Notes: a model not told the origin generated them from the letters alone. Shown: positions 45,072-53,856, counted from the first letter of the stretch. The stretch is DNA of 64,000 nt from Nocardia shimofusensis NBRC 100134 (GCF_001613125.1 NZ_BDBT01000008.1:124001-188000), one strand, 5' to 3'. A program made the numbers and translations.

Positions 45072-45839
45072 TCAGGCGTCGGTCAGCAGCGTCTTGGTGC
45101 GGCCGGGATGGTTCGTCGCCACCCAGCTGACCCCCAAGTCGGCGCACAGTTCGACGTCGGCGGCCTCGTCCACGGTCCAGCAGTAGGTGGCCCGCCCGGC
45201 CGCCGCCGCCCGGTCCACGAGTTCGGGGTGCTCGCGCAACGTCTTGACCGAGGGGCCGACAGCCGTGGCGCCGACCGTGGTGGCCGCGCCGCCGCCGAGA
45301 TAGCGCGAGGACTCGCCCAGCAGCACCGTCGGCAGCAGCGGGGCGGCCCGGCGGATACGCCAGACCGCGGTCGCCGCGAACGACATGACGACCGCCCGGG
45401 AGTGATCGGCCGAGGCCGGGGTCGCGATCCCGTAGCGCTGGAGCTCGGCCAGCAGCTTGTTCTCCACCAGCGCGCCGTAGCGGACCGGGTGCTTGGTCTC
45501 GATGAACAGCTTGGTGGGCCTGCTGCGCCAGTCCAGCACGAGTTCGATGAGTTCGCCGAGAGTGAGCACCGAGGCGGGTTCGCCGTCGGCGCCGAAGTCG
45601 AGATCCTTCAGCTCGGCCAGAGTCAGCTCGCTGACCAGGCCCGTGCCCGAGGAGGTGCGGTCGACGGTGCGGTCGTGCACGCAGACCAGATGTCCGTCCC
45701 TGGTGAGCCGGACATCGCATTCCACACCGTCGGCGCCCTCGGTCAGCGCGAGCTCGTACGCCGCGAGGGTGTGTTCGGGCCGCGCCGCCGACGCACCCCG
45801 GTGCGCGACGACGAACGGCGCGCGATTACCCCGGCTCAC
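45072..45839 (-). CDS. glpQ: glycerophosphodiester phosphodiesterase
   Basis: A 255-aa GDPD-family TIM-barrel enzyme that hydrolyses glycerophosphodiesters to glycerol-3-phosphate and an alcohol. Catalytic motifs: FVVAHRGASAARPEHT (HR and E), GVECDVRLTRDGHLVCVHD (E-X-D and the second His), and KLFIETKHP. No signal peptide is present, so it acts in the cytoplasm, as Rv3842c (GlpQ1) is thought to. Its GTG overlaps the stop of the upstream DUF4328 gene (GTGA), indicating translational coupling. Confidence 0.95.
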   Translation of the reverse strand: MSRGNRAPFVVAHRGASAARPEHTLAAYELALTEGADGVECDVRLTRDGHLVCVHDRTVDRTSSGTGLVSELTLAELKDLDFGADGEPASVLTLGELIELVLDWRSRPTKLFIETKHPVRYGALVENKLLAELQRYGIATPASADHSRAVVMSFAATAVWRIRRAAPLLPTVLLGESSRYLGGGAATTVGATAVGPSVKTLREHPELVDRAAAAGRATYCWTVDEAADVELCADLGVSWVATNHPGRTKTLLTDA

Positions 45840-46948
45840 TTGGCCACGACCTCCTCCTGTAGCCGGCCCTGCTCCCGCGACCGATCCTGCTCACCGTTGT
45901 CGATCCGTAGATCCTCGGTCATCGCGCGATCGTCCGCATCCCGGGGTTCGGAACCGGCCTGCACCGGTTCGATGACCGGCACCGCCGGGTCGATGGTGAC
46001 CACCCATCGATGGGCCATCCTGGCACGACCGCGCAGATCCCGGCCGTCGAAGTGTCGCACCACGACCAACGTCAGCACCGCGATCCCGGCGGCGACCGCG
46101 TCGGTGAACGCCGTGAAAGCCACACCGTCGGCCTCCACCTGCAGCGAATCGGCCGTGCGCCACAGCAGCGCGGCCGCCACCAGCAGGCCGTCGGCCACCC
46201 AGGCGAACCACCAGATCCGCACCGCACGCAACAGCCGCGGATCGTCGTGGGCGCCCGCGGCCTCGGTGAGATAGACCCCCGGCCAGAGCAGATTGACCAC
46301 CGGCACCAGGCAACCGAAGGCGATGGCGATCGGCGAGCGCGGGTCGGCGGCGCCCGAGCGGGCGAAGGCCCGTCTGCGCAGGCGTATCAGCCAGCCGACC
46401 AGCGCCACCGCGGCGGTCACCGCGGACACCGCCGCGCCGACCGAACAGATCCAGACGAAGGCGTCGGAGACGGCGAGGACCGTGGGATCGATCAACCGGG
46501 TGCGATTACGCAGCAGGATGAGATAGCGCGCGATCTCGGCGAGCGCGGCCGCGCCGAACAGCCACGCGGTGATCAGCAGCAGTTGTTCGACCTTCGGCGC
46601 GTAGCGCTCCAGGCGGTGGTGGATCTCCGGCGCGGCGGGCGCGGGTACATCGCGCAGACCCCAGCGCGGGATCTCGCGATAGCGCGGCGTCGGACCGAGC
46701 GATCGGGGCAGGCCGGAGCGATTCTGCTGACGCGAGGACCGGTGGTCCGGCTTGCGCGCGACCCAGCGGTAATTGCGGCGCTGCGCGGGCGCGTCGATGG
46801 GCGCGGGCGAGAGCAGCACGCCGCGACAACGCGGGCACCAATGCATCGGGGCCCTCTGGACCGCCCATCGCGCACCGCAGCGCGCACACGGCTGAACTAC
46901 CGAACTCACCGCACCACCGAACTCACTCCCACTGGACTCACCGCGCAT
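45836..46948 (-). CDS. DUF4328 membrane protein with N-terminal zinc ribbon (Rv3843c-like)
   Basis: A 370-aa protein. An N-terminal zinc ribbon (CARCGARWAV and HWCPRCRG, about residues 21-42) is followed by a basic linker and six membrane helices (from about residue 122) forming the DUF4328 region (QLLLITAWLFGAAALAEIAR; NLLWPGVYLTEA). The C-terminal 45 residues are hydrophilic and acidic. The upstream neighbour is the rhodanese gene and the downstream neighbour is glpQ, with which it is coupled. The position agrees with Rv3843c. Function unknown. Confidence 0.85.
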   Translation of the reverse strand: MRGESSGSEFGGAVSSVVQPCARCGARWAVQRAPMHWCPRCRGVLLSPAPIDAPAQRRNYRWVARKPDHRSSRQQNRSGLPRSLGPTPRYREIPRWGLRDVPAPAAPEIHHRLERYAPKVEQLLLITAWLFGAAALAEIARYLILLRNRTRLIDPTVLAVSDAFVWICSVGAAVSAVTAAVALVGWLIRLRRRAFARSGAADPRSPIAIAFGCLVPVVNLLWPGVYLTEAAGAHDDPRLLRAVRIWWFAWVADGLLVAAALLWRTADSLQVEADGVAFTAFTDAVAAGIAVLTLVVVRHFDGRDLRGRARMAHRWVVTIDPAVPVIEPVQAGSEPRDADDRAMTEDLRIDNGEQDRSREQGRLQEEVVAK

Positions 46949-46964
46949 TCCCGCCCTTCGCCAT

Positions 46965-47033
46965 CAGTAGACCTCGTCAGTAGATCGCTGCCAGTAGACC
47001 GCTGCCAGTACATCGCCGTCAGTAGATCTTCGC
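46965..47033. repeat. five imperfect 14-bp tandem repeats
   Basis: Read on the plus strand, five copies start with CAGTA at 46965, 46978, 46992, 47006 and 47020: CAGTAGACCTCGT, CAGTAGATCGCTGC, CAGTAGACCGCTGC, CAGTACATCGCCGT and CAGTAGATCTTCGC. They fill the gap between the rhodanese and DUF4328 genes, and the rhodanese stop codon lies across copies four and five. Confidence 0.85.
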
Positions 47034-47402
47034 CTGTCCTTCCCCCTCGGTGACCAGCGGGCGACCGATCTGTTGCCAGGCCACCATGCCGCCCTCGACC
47101 TGTACGGCTTCGAACCCGACATGGGCGAGGTACATGGCGACCTCGATCGATCGGCCACCCTGACGGCAGATCACATAGATCTCGCTGTCGTAGTCCAGTT
47201 CGTCGATCCGCGCTGGTACGTCCACCATCGGGATGTTGACCCCTCCCGGCGCGTGGCCCAGCTGCCATTCGTCGTCCTCGCGCACATCGAGCAGGATGGC
47301 GCGCCGTCCCCCCGAGAGATCCGAGAGATCCGAGGGACCGGGCATGTCGAATTCGCCGGGCAGCTCGGCCACCTGGGCCGACGGAATTTCCGAGCTCCTC
47401 AC
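47019..47402 (-). CDS. rhodanese-like sulfurtransferase
   Basis: A 127-aa single-domain rhodanese. The active-site loop is VICRQGGRS, with the sulfur-carrying Cys in CRXGXR form. Flanking elements are ILLDVREDDEWQLGHAPGGV (CH2A-type) and VEGGMVAWQQIGRPL. Single-domain rhodaneses shuttle sulfane sulfur between donors and acceptors in the cytoplasm. The GTG at 47400-47402 follows AGGA by 8 nt and gives a normal family length; the frame stays open for another 63 codons upstream into the DnaA-box region but that part has no family match. The end is inside a tandem repeat. Confidence 0.9.
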   Translation of the reverse strand: MRSSEIPSAQVAELPGEFDMPGPSDLSDLSGGRRAILLDVREDDEWQLGHAPGGVNIPMVDVPARIDELDYDSEIYVICRQGGRSIEVAMYLAHVGFEAVQVEGGMVAWQQIGRPLVTEGEGQAKIY

Positions 47403-47972
47403 AGTTCGATCCTGCCATGTGTCCCACCGTGCGGGGCGGTACCGGGGGCGACCGGGACCAGCGGTATCCGCGCAAACCTTTTTCCGAACTCGGAGTTTGT
47501 TTTCCCGACATCCGGCCGGTCTGCGCCCTGTTCCCTGTGGCCTGTGCATATCTTCGTCGAAGTTATCCACATAATCCACAACCTGATCCACAGGCGGCGA
47601 CTATCGCCGTACCGGGATTCACAGGGGCGAACTATAAGCAAACCCGCGATGAACGACCGTGCCCGGAAGCCGGGGACCACGACCGCCCGGCACGGACGCC
47701 GCGAGCGATCGATCCGGGACTCCCCTCCTAGAACATCCCGGAGCGACCGCCCGCCGACGCCTCGGAATCCGCTGCGGCACAGGCACCTCCCCGCCGGCCG
47801 CGTGACCGTGAGCCCGGCGCCGCCGCTGCGTCCCCCGGCGCCGGTCGGAGCCTGTACGGAGTCCGACAACTACTTGGACGCGACGACCGCCGGATCGGTT
47901 CCATCCGAGCCACGACGTAACGAAAAGGCGAAATCTCGCAACATCGCCGTAGGTCTCGCTAGCCTGGGGCGC
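47403..47972. other. 570-bp region without a gene; holds the DnaA-box cluster
   Basis: Between the divergent rhodanese and TY-like genes, no frame has ribosome site, codon pattern and family features together. The middle (47490-47640) is more AT-rich than the rest of the window and includes three DnaA-box-like nonamers and several TGTG/CACA words. The right part ends in the promoter TAGCCT (47960-47965), 7 nt before the next start. Confidence 0.6.
47563..47592 (+). promoter_or_regulatory. cluster of three DnaA-box-like nonamers
   Basis: TTATCCACA (47563-47571) is a perfect DnaA box. It is followed without gap by TAATCCACA (47572-47580) and, 3 bp later, by TGATCCACA (47584-47592), each one mismatch from TTATCCACA. 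All face the same way. Weaker words (CCACAGG on the minus strand near 47535, ATTCACAGG near 47617) flank them. There is no dnaA, dnaN or parAB gene in the window. Confidence 0.7.
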
Positions 47973-48584
47973 ATGACTCAGACCAGGGGGCTTCGCGATG
48001 GATTCGACGCCGACGGACTCAACACCGCGCTCGCCGAGGCGGTCTGCCTCAATGCCGATGTCGACCCTGCCGGTGCCCGATTGGTGCTCGACCTCGGAGT
48101 TCCGATCCTCCCGGAGAACGGCGACGCCCCGCGCGAGCGGCCGCTGCGCCTGACTTTCAGCGGCGTCACCCGCATCGCCGCGTCGCTGCGCGTGCACGCC
48201 TGGGGAGACGCGCCGCCGGACGTTCTTCCGCTGACCATCGACGGCCTGGCCAGGGCGATTCGCAGTTTCGGCGGCGGCCGCCTGCACGGCTGGGAGTACA
48301 TCGACGTCGACGACAGCGGCTGGGCACTCTGGCGTGAACTGCTCAGCTTCGACACCGTGGTCGAGGACAGGGTGAGTGCCCACGTCCTGGAGTTCTCCCA
48401 GGAAGAGGGCACCAATCCGCGCGAACTCGACGTGCGGGTGTGGTTCGACGACCTCACCATTCACGACCGGTCCGGCACCGAGATTCCGCTGGCCGACTTC
48501 ATCGCCAACGGCGCGCGGTGGTGGCAGGCTCACGACAAGGGCGATCCGCGCACGCTGGAGTTCGAAATCATTCCGCCGCTGTGA
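47973..48584 (+). CDS. conserved hypothetical protein
   Basis: A 203-aa soluble acidic protein with alternating strands and helices (LRLTFSGVTRIAASLRVHAW; RLHGWEYIDVDDSGWALWRE; LDVRVWFDDLTIHDRSGTEI). No motif, signal or membrane segment was recognised. The ATG at 47973-47975 is preceded by TAGCCT at a 7-nt distance, so transcription may start at the ATG; a GGGG run also precedes it. The neighbours give no functional hint. Confidence 0.78.
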   Translation: MTQTRGLRDGFDADGLNTALAEAVCLNADVDPAGARLVLDLGVPILPENGDAPRERPLRLTFSGVTRIAASLRVHAWGDAPPDVLPLTIDGLARAIRSFGGGRLHGWEYIDVDDSGWALWRELLSFDTVVEDRVSAHVLEFSQEEGTNPRELDVRVWFDDLTIHDRSGTEIPLADFIANGARWWQAHDKGDPRTLEFEIIPPL

Positions 48585-48940
48585 CCGGGAGCCGGTGAAA
48601 TCGACCACATCCCGGCCTGATCCGTATGACATCGCTGCCCGCACCGGTGTCATTGACATCGCCCATGCCGGGAACCAAGATCAGCTCGTCCCGGCCGGGT
48701 AACGCCTGTTCCGGCGACACCGGCACCGGTTCGGGCAACCGCACCCGGCCGGAACGCCCGCGGCCGAACCCACACGACCGGATTCGGGAGAAGGGCGAGC
48801 GCGCGCGCCGGCTCGTCGCTCCGCCGATCCCCGGCGGAACACGGGGGCGTGCGGGCGAGTTGGTACCGAGCGGGTGTACGAATGATGGCTGAGGCGCTCA
48901 CAACCCGGGCGCCACAGCCCGACATCGAGGAAGGGACATC
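48585..48940. other. 356-bp upstream region of sodA
   Basis: No gene is supported here. The part next to sodA probably holds its promoter (a TTGGTA near 48858 with TACGAAT downstream is a weak candidate). I see no IdeR-type box or clear palindrome. Confidence 0.45.
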
Positions 48941-49561
48941 GTGGCTGAGTACACGCTGCCAGATCTGGACTACGACTACAGCGCTCTGGAGCCCCACATC
49001 TCCGGGCAGATCAACGAGATTCACCACTCCAAGCACCACGCGGCCTACGTCGCCGGTGTGAACACCGCGCTGGAGAAGCTGGAAGCCGCCCGCGAGGCCG
49101 GCGACCACGGCGCCATCTTCCTGCACGAGAAGAACCTGGCCTTCCACCTCGGCGGCCACGTCAACCACTCGATCTGGTGGAAGAACCTGTCCCCCAACGG
49201 TGGCGACAAGCCGGTCGGCGAGCTCGCCGCGGCCATCGACGACCAGTTCGGTTCGTTCGACAAGTTCCGCGCCCAGTTCACCGCCGCCGCCAACGGCCTG
49301 CAGGGCTCGGGCTGGGCGGTGCTCGGCTACGACACCCTCGGCCAGAAGCTGCTGACCTTCCAGCTCTACGACCAGCAGGCCAACGTGCCGCTGGGCATCA
49401 TCCCGCTGCTGCAGGTCGACATGTGGGAGCACGCCTTCTACCTGCAGTACAAGAACGTCAAGGCCGACTACGTGACGGCCTTCTGGAATGTCGTCAACTG
49501 GGCCGATGTGCAGGATCGCTTCGCGCGCGCCGTCGGCCAGGGCAAGGGCCTGGTCTTCTGA
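48941..49561 (+). CDS. sodA: superoxide dismutase (Fe/Mn type)
   Basis: A 206-aa Fe/Mn superoxide dismutase. The metal ligands are visible as His in [14 protein letters not shown], His in [11 protein letters not shown], and Asp plus His in [12 protein letters not shown]. The N-terminus [20 protein letters not shown] is that of actinobacterial SodA. The start is GTG at 48941, with AGGAAGGGA upstream. Mycobacterial SodA is exported without a signal peptide; none is present here either. A strong terminator follows. The position matches Rv3846. Confidence 0.97.
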   Translation: MAEYTLPDLDYDYSALEPHISGQINEIHHSKHHAAYVAGVNTALEKLEAAREAGDHGAIFLHEKNLAFHLGGHVNHSIWWKNLSPNGGDKPVGELAAAIDDQFGSFDKFRAQFTAAANGLQGSGWAVLGYDTLGQKLLTFQLYDQQANVPLGIIPLLQVDMWEHAFYLQYKNVKADYVTAFWNVVNWADVQDRFARAVGQGKGLVF

Positions 49562-49597
49562 TCGGCTAGCCCCCCGCCCGGCGGCAGCCGGACCACA

Positions 49598-49632
49598 GGC
49601 CGCGGTCTTCTCACGACGAGAAGGCCGCGGCC
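49598..49632 (+). terminator. hairpin terminator after sodA
   Basis: A 15-bp stem with one G-U pair (GGCCGCGGTCTTCTC at 49598-49612, partner at 49618-49632) around the loop ACGAC, followed by TTCGTCGTT. It starts 37 bp past the sodA stop. Confidence 0.8.
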
Positions 49633-49767
49633 TTCGTCGTTCCCGACGGGAGCTGGCACTCACTGGTACTTGTGTGCCAAATGACACATCAGTCATTCTC
49701 GACGGATCCAGACATTTCGCGGATGGGCACCGCCGCCCCCGGTAGCCGGAGTTCGGGAGGCACAGAC

Positions 49768-50295
49768 ATGACGATCGGCGACTCCATCGGTATCACCCCG
49801 TTCCACGCCCGCGGCAGCCTGCGCGGCTTCATCATCTCCGGGCGCTGGCCCGACACCACCAAGGAATGGGCGCAGGTACTCGTGCTCGCGGTGCGGGTGG
49901 CCTCGCTGCCCGGCTTGCTGCCGACCACCACGGTCTTCGGTGTGCGTGAGGAACTGCCCGACGATCCCCGTCCCGGCACGGTGGGCATGGTGCTGGCCGA
50001 GGGTCCGGTGCTCGGCGAGCAGGCGCTGCAACCGGGCCGATTCGCCGCGCACATTCCGCCCGCGCTGCTGATGCTGCATCCGCCCGCGGAGACCCGTCCC
50101 TCGCTGCCGGAGTGCACCGGCGCGGCCTCGGGCTGCGTGCTGTTGCCCGGGGTTCCGCACCTGGGGCTCGAGCATCGCGCGGCCTGGGCCGAGGCGGAAT
50201 CCGACGGCACGGTCACCTCGCTGATCAGCCGGATCGGACTGGATCCGATCAGCGATCCGGACACCGCGGTACTGGCCATGCTGCTGGCCGCCTGA
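49768..50295 (+). CDS. conserved hypothetical protein (Rv3847-like)
   Basis: A 175-aa soluble protein with no signal peptide. The conserved beginning MTIGDSIGITPFHARGSLRG and the end DPDTAVLAMLLAA fit the short family next to sodA in mycobacteria (Rv3847, about 177 aa). Central strands (WAQVLVLAVRVASLPGLLPT) suggest an alpha/beta fold. GGGAGG lies 6-7 nt before the ATG. No catalytic motif is seen and the function is unknown. Confidence 0.82.
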   Translation: MTIGDSIGITPFHARGSLRGFIISGRWPDTTKEWAQVLVLAVRVASLPGLLPTTTVFGVREELPDDPRPGTVGMVLAEGPVLGEQALQPGRFAAHIPPALLMLHPPAETRPSLPECTGAASGCVLLPGVPHLGLEHRAAWAEAESDGTVTSLISRIGLDPISDPDTAVLAMLLAA

Positions 50296-50366
50296 ATCTT
50301 CGCCCTCGACGGGTTCGCGAGGGAACTGCCGGTTAGCCTGTGACGGTCGAAAGGAATCCGGCAGAC

Positions 50367-51185
50367 ATGTCCACTATCCCGCTGCCGGCGGCGAAGGCAT
50401 GGGATCTGGCCGCCGAAGGCTATGCCACGTTCTCCCGTCGGCAGATGTCGTCCTACTCGGCACGAGCGCTCGAGCTCGTGGGCGTGGACGCCCGATCCCG
50501 GGTGCTCGACGTGGCCGCGGGGCCGGGGACGCTGACCCTGCTGGCGGCGCCGCAGGTCGCCGAGGTGCAGGCCATCGACTTCTCCCCGGAGATGGTGCGG
50601 CTGCTGCGCGAGCAGGCCGAGAAGGCCGGCCTCGGCAATGTCGAGGCACGCCTGGGCGACGGCCAGCGCCTGCCCTACGCCGACGCGTCGTTCGACGCCG
50701 CGTTCTCGATGTTCGGCCTGATGCTCTTTCCCGACCGTCGCCGTGGATTCGCGGAGATGTTCCGGGTGCTGCGGCCCGGCGGCGTCGCGGTCGTGTCGAG
50801 CTGGGCGCCGGTCGCGGAGTCGTCGCTGATGCGGACGGTGTACGCGGCGCTGCGCGCGACCGGATCGATCACCGAGGAGCCCGCGCCGATCTATTCGAGC
50901 CTGGAGAACCCCGAGGTGTTCGCAGGCGAGATGCGGGATGCGGGCTTCGCCGGGGTCTCCATCCAGCGCCACACCAGCATGGTGACGTTCCCGAGCCCCG
51001 GCTCGTTCCTCGAGCACATGCTGCGGGGCAGCGCGCCGCTGACAGTGATGCGCTACGAGGTCGGCGAGGCGGAGTGGCGGCGGCGCGAGGAGATCATGCG
51101 CGCCTACCTCGAGGAGAACTACCGGCCGAACGCCCCGCTGACGACGACCGCGCTGCTGGGCATCGGTCACCGCCCCGAGAACTGA
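50367..51185 (+). CDS. SAM-dependent class I methyltransferase
   Basis: A 272-aa methyltransferase of the UbiE/COQ5-like type. Motif I is VLDVAAGPGTLTLLA (about residues 45-60), acidic motif post-I is IDFSPEMVRLL, and motif II/III are SFDAAFSMFGLMLFPD and EMFRVLRPGGVAVVSSW. The acceptor is unknown. The ATG at 50367 is chosen over GTG 50340 because a -10-like TAGCCT (50334-50339) directly abuts that GTG, which would then not be transcribed, while AAAGGA lies before the ATG. It is convergent with the SDR gene. Confidence 0.9.
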   Translation: MSTIPLPAAKAWDLAAEGYATFSRRQMSSYSARALELVGVDARSRVLDVAAGPGTLTLLAAPQVAEVQAIDFSPEMVRLLREQAEKAGLGNVEARLGDGQRLPYADASFDAAFSMFGLMLFPDRRRGFAEMFRVLRPGGVAVVSSWAPVAESSLMRTVYAALRATGSITEEPAPIYSSLENPEVFAGEMRDAGFAGVSIQRHTSMVTFPSPGSFLEHMLRGSAPLTVMRYEVGEAEWRRREEIMRAYLEENYRPNAPLTTTALLGIGHRPEN

Positions 51186-51249
51186 CCGAGCGACCCTCGG
51201 GACTGCGGCGCCCCAGGGCCCGGCGACATTCCGGCGCGGAAACGGCGAA

Positions 51250-51280
51250 GGCCGCCGCCGAATCGAGTTCGGCGACGGCC
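51250..51280. terminator. bidirectional hairpin between convergent genes
   Basis: Arms GGCCGCCGCCGAA (51250-51262) and TTCGGCGACGGCC (51268-51280) pair at 12 of 13 positions around the loop TCGAG. It lies between the methyltransferase (plus) and SDR (minus) stops. Confidence 0.7.
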
Positions 51281-51308
51281 GTCGCGGGTGCGGCTCGGTG
51301 CGGGATGA

Positions 51309-52076
51309 TCAGCGCGGCGCCATGCGCAGCGCGCCGTCCATCCGGATGGTCTCGCCGTTGAGGTAGTCGTGCTCGACGATGTACTGCGACAGCTGCGCGT
51401 ACTCGTCGGGGCGGCCCAGACGCGAGGGGAAGGGCACGCCGGCTTCGAGGCCCTTGCGGTACTCCTCGGTGACGCCTGCCAGCATCGGGGTGTCGATGAT
51501 GCCGGGGGCGATGGTGTTCACGCGGATGCCGAACTGCGCCAGGTCGCGCGCGGCCGGAACGGTCATACCGTGCACGCCGCCCTTGGACGCCGAGTACGCG
51601 ATCTGGCCGATCTGGCCCTCGAAGGCCGCGACGGAGGCGGTGTTGATGACGACGCCGCGCTGACCGTACTCGTCGACCGGCTCGGTCTTGGCGATGGCGT
51701 CGGCGGCCAGGCGCATGACGTTGAAGCTGCCGAGCAGGTTGACCGTGATCACGGTGCGGAACAGTTCGAGGTCGTGCGGGCCGTTCTTGGACAGGATGCG
51801 ACCCGCCCAGCCGACACCGGCGCAGTTGACCACGATACGCAGCGGTACACCGGACTCGACGACCTGCGCGACGGCGGCGGAAACCTCGTCGTTGCTGGTG
51901 ACGTCGGCCGGGATGAGGGTGACGCCTGCGGGCACATTGTCACCGGCGCGCTCGATCGACGCGGGCACATCCAGGCCGAAAACGGTGGCGCCCAGCTCGG
52001 CGAAACGCTTGGCGGTGGCGGCGCCCAGGCCGCTTGCGCCGCCGGTGATGATGGCGGCGGAACCCGAAATCTCCAC
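51309..52076 (-). CDS. short-chain dehydrogenase (3-hydroxyacyl-CoA dehydrogenase type II-like)
   Basis: A 255-aa classical SDR. The cofactor motif is IITGGASGLGAATA (TGXXXGXG), followed by LDVPAS (Asp for NAD preference), NCAGVG, the catalytic NTASVAAFEGQ with Ser and YSASKGG (YXXXK). The sequence is close to 17-beta-HSD10 / 3-hydroxyacyl-CoA dehydrogenase type II proteins. The GTG at 52074-52076 is supported by AGAGGA and gives the normal length. A minus-strand TAGGGT (52128-52123) is a likely -10. It is divergent from a TetR gene that may control it. Substrates are probably short or branched 3-hydroxyacyl-CoAs or steroids. Confidence 0.92.
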   Translation of the reverse strand: MEISGSAAIITGGASGLGAATAKRFAELGATVFGLDVPASIERAGDNVPAGVTLIPADVTSNDEVSAAVAQVVESGVPLRIVVNCAGVGWAGRILSKNGPHDLELFRTVITVNLLGSFNVMRLAADAIAKTEPVDEYGQRGVVINTASVAAFEGQIGQIAYSASKGGVHGMTVPAARDLAQFGIRVNTIAPGIIDTPMLAGVTEEYRKGLEAGVPFPSRLGRPDEYAQLSQYIVEHDYLNGETIRMDGALRMAPR

Positions 52077-52188
52077 GATGGTCCTCTCGTTCGTGACAGC
52101 CAGTTGGCCCTTCGTCATTGGCACCCTAACCCGTGCCACTCGAGCCCCCACCCACGGCTCCCTCGAACACGGCGGGGAAAATCGAGGC

Positions 52189-52845
52189 ATGCAGCGAAAG
52201 GCAGGCAGCGCGCGCCAGCTCCCCCGGGGACGCCACGGGCTCCCCCGGGAGCAGGTGATCGCCTCCCAGCGGGACCGGATCCTGGACGCGATGGCCGACG
52301 CCATGGCCGCGCAGGGATACGTCAATACCTCGGTGGCGGCGGTGCTCAAGCGAGCGGGCGTGTCTCGCGAGACCTTCTACGAACAGTTCCGCTCGAAGGA
52401 GGATTGTTTCGAGGCCGCCTACGCCCGCGCGGTGGAGCGGCTGGTCGCGCGGATCGCCGCGGCGGCGGACAAACGCGCGGACGCACCGGTCGACCAGCCC
52501 GACCTGGAGCGGATGGACCGGCTGGTCACCGCCTATCTCGAGGGTCTGGTGGAGGATCCCGCCTACGCCCGGCTGTACCTGGTCGAGGTGTACGCGGTCG
52601 GCTCCGAGGCGCTGACCACCAGAGCGCAGTTGCAGGCCTCGTTCGTGACGCTGATCGCGGAGGTGCTCGACGCCCGCACCGACGCGCAGCGCTTCGCGTG
52701 CATCGCCTTCGCCGCCGCGGTGGGCGCGATGGCGACCGCCCGCATCGCCGACGACGACATCGAGGGTTTGCGGCGACTCCGCGAGCCCCTGCTGGATATG
52801 GTGCGCCGCGGCGGCGCGCTCTACGGCGGCCCGCCGCAGGACTGA
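52189..52845 (+). CDS. TetR-family transcriptional regulator
   Basis: A 218-aa regulator. A basic N-terminal tail precedes the HTH (about residues 22-72: ILDAMADAMAAQGYVNTSVA, then KRAGVSRETFYEQFRSKEDC). The C-terminal ligand domain (about 85-205) is helical and Ala-rich. The divergent 112-bp spacing to the SDR gene suggests local control. GAAAAT ends 6 nt before the ATG, so a leaderless transcript is possible. The ligand may be an acyl-CoA, inferred only from the neighbour. Confidence 0.9.
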   Translation: MQRKAGSARQLPRGRHGLPREQVIASQRDRILDAMADAMAAQGYVNTSVAAVLKRAGVSRETFYEQFRSKEDCFEAAYARAVERLVARIAAAADKRADAPVDQPDLERMDRLVTAYLEGLVEDPAYARLYLVEVYAVGSEALTTRAQLQASFVTLIAEVLDARTDAQRFACIAFAAAVGAMATARIADDDIEGLRRLREPLLDMVRRGGALYGGPPQD

Positions 52846-52849
52846 GCGG

Positions 52850-53611
52850 TCAGCGCGCGGCGGGCAGCGTGTCCGTCTCGTCGCCGGCCGGCGCGAACAC
52901 GTCCATCGCGCTCACGTCCGCCGCGGGCGCCTCGTCCGCGGACGCCCGGGCGCGGCGGCTGCGCAACAGCGGTCCGGTCGAGACGGCCGCGACGAGCGCA
53001 ACGACCGCCGCGACGACACCCGCCGCCACCAGCGGTGCGACTGTCAGCGCGGACAGCAGGACAGCCGTGCCGATGATCGTGAACAGCACGCCCGAGACCA
53101 GGCCGATGAGCCGTTCGGGCAGATGCTTGCCCACCAGGATGCCGACCGCGATGGCCAGGCCGTCGGCGGCGACCATGCCGATGGTCGAACCGAGCCAGAC
53201 TCCGAACCAGTGGTTGTCGGTGGCCAGCGCGGCGGTGGCGAACATGGTGCGGTCGCCCAGCTCGGCGAGCAGGACGGCGGAGAGCACGACCAGGAACGGT
53301 GCGGTGGTGCCGCGGGGGGCGGCGGGCGCTGCGTCCTCGTCCGCGGACAGGTGCTCGCGCAACGTCCAGAGTCCGACCGCGAGGAAGGTCAGCGCCGCGA
53401 CGAAGGCGATCGCGGTGGTCGGCAAGGACGCGCCGAGGAAGTAGCCGACCGCGACCGAGATGACGTGCACACCGGCGGTGGCGGTGGCGATCGCGCCCAG
53501 AACGACCCACCACCGATAGCGCAGCGCGAAGGTCAGCGCCATCAGCTGGGACTTGTCCCCGAGTTCGGCCAGAAACACTATGCCGATGCTCAGCACGATG
53601 GTGGCGGTCAT
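52850..53611 (-). CDS. TMEM165/GDT1-family cation transporter
   Basis: A 253-aa membrane protein with six helices in two related halves. Each half carries the family motif: LAELGDKSQLMAL (about residues 14-26) and LAELGDRTMFATAA (about 115-128), the E-X-G-D-[KR]-[ST] signature of the UPF0016/GDT1 family. Members export Mn(2+) or Ca(2+). The C-terminal 50 residues are an Ala/Asp-rich cytosolic tail. GGGGAG lies about 12 nt before the ATG. I looked for an yybP-ykoY manganese riboswitch in the 190-nt leader and could not support one. Confidence 0.9.
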   Translation of the reverse strand: MTATIVLSIGIVFLAELGDKSQLMALTFALRYRWWVVLGAIATATAGVHVISVAVGYFLGASLPTTAIAFVAALTFLAVGLWTLREHLSADEDAAPAAPRGTTAPFLVVLSAVLLAELGDRTMFATAALATDNHWFGVWLGSTIGMVAADGLAIAVGILVGKHLPERLIGLVSGVLFTIIGTAVLLSALTVAPLVAAGVVAAVVALVAAVSTGPLLRSRRARASADEAPAADVSAMDVFAPAGDETDTLPAAR

Positions 53612-53808
53612 GGTCGGTGTTCACTCCCCTGCTCGGGCTCGTCGGCTGCCCGGACTTCGAGATTACCTCGAGCAAACCTCCCCGGCTACGGCCTCTATCT
53701 CGAAAGACCAATGCGCACAATAAGTTTGGATGCCCAGTTGGTAAAGTTCGGTTACCCTTACGCAACTGTCGGCAATCCCGGCGAGCAAGGGGACGCGCAG
53801 ACGAAAGC

Positions 53809-53838
53809 GGCCCCCTCCCGCGAAAGCGGAAGGGGGCC
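53809..53838 (-). terminator. hairpin terminator after htpG
   Basis: GGCCCCCT (53809-53816) pairs with AGGGGGCC (53831-53838); an inner CCGC-GAAA-GCGG tetraloop stem continues it after one mismatch. On the minus strand it begins 19 bp past the htpG stop. Confidence 0.72.
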
Positions 53839-53856
53839 GGTGGTTTTGCGCCGTGG

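Noticed and set aside
49640..49700. TGGCAC...GTGCCA inverted repeat between sodA and the Rv3847-like gene
   Set aside because: The match is interrupted and lies inside a region with several TGTG words; too weak to name a regulator.
53612..53830. Possible yybP-ykoY manganese riboswitch upstream of the GDT1-family gene
   Set aside because: The leader has a GGGGAG word and GC-rich pairing, but I could not line it up with the conserved manganese-sensing loops. A covariance-model search would decide.
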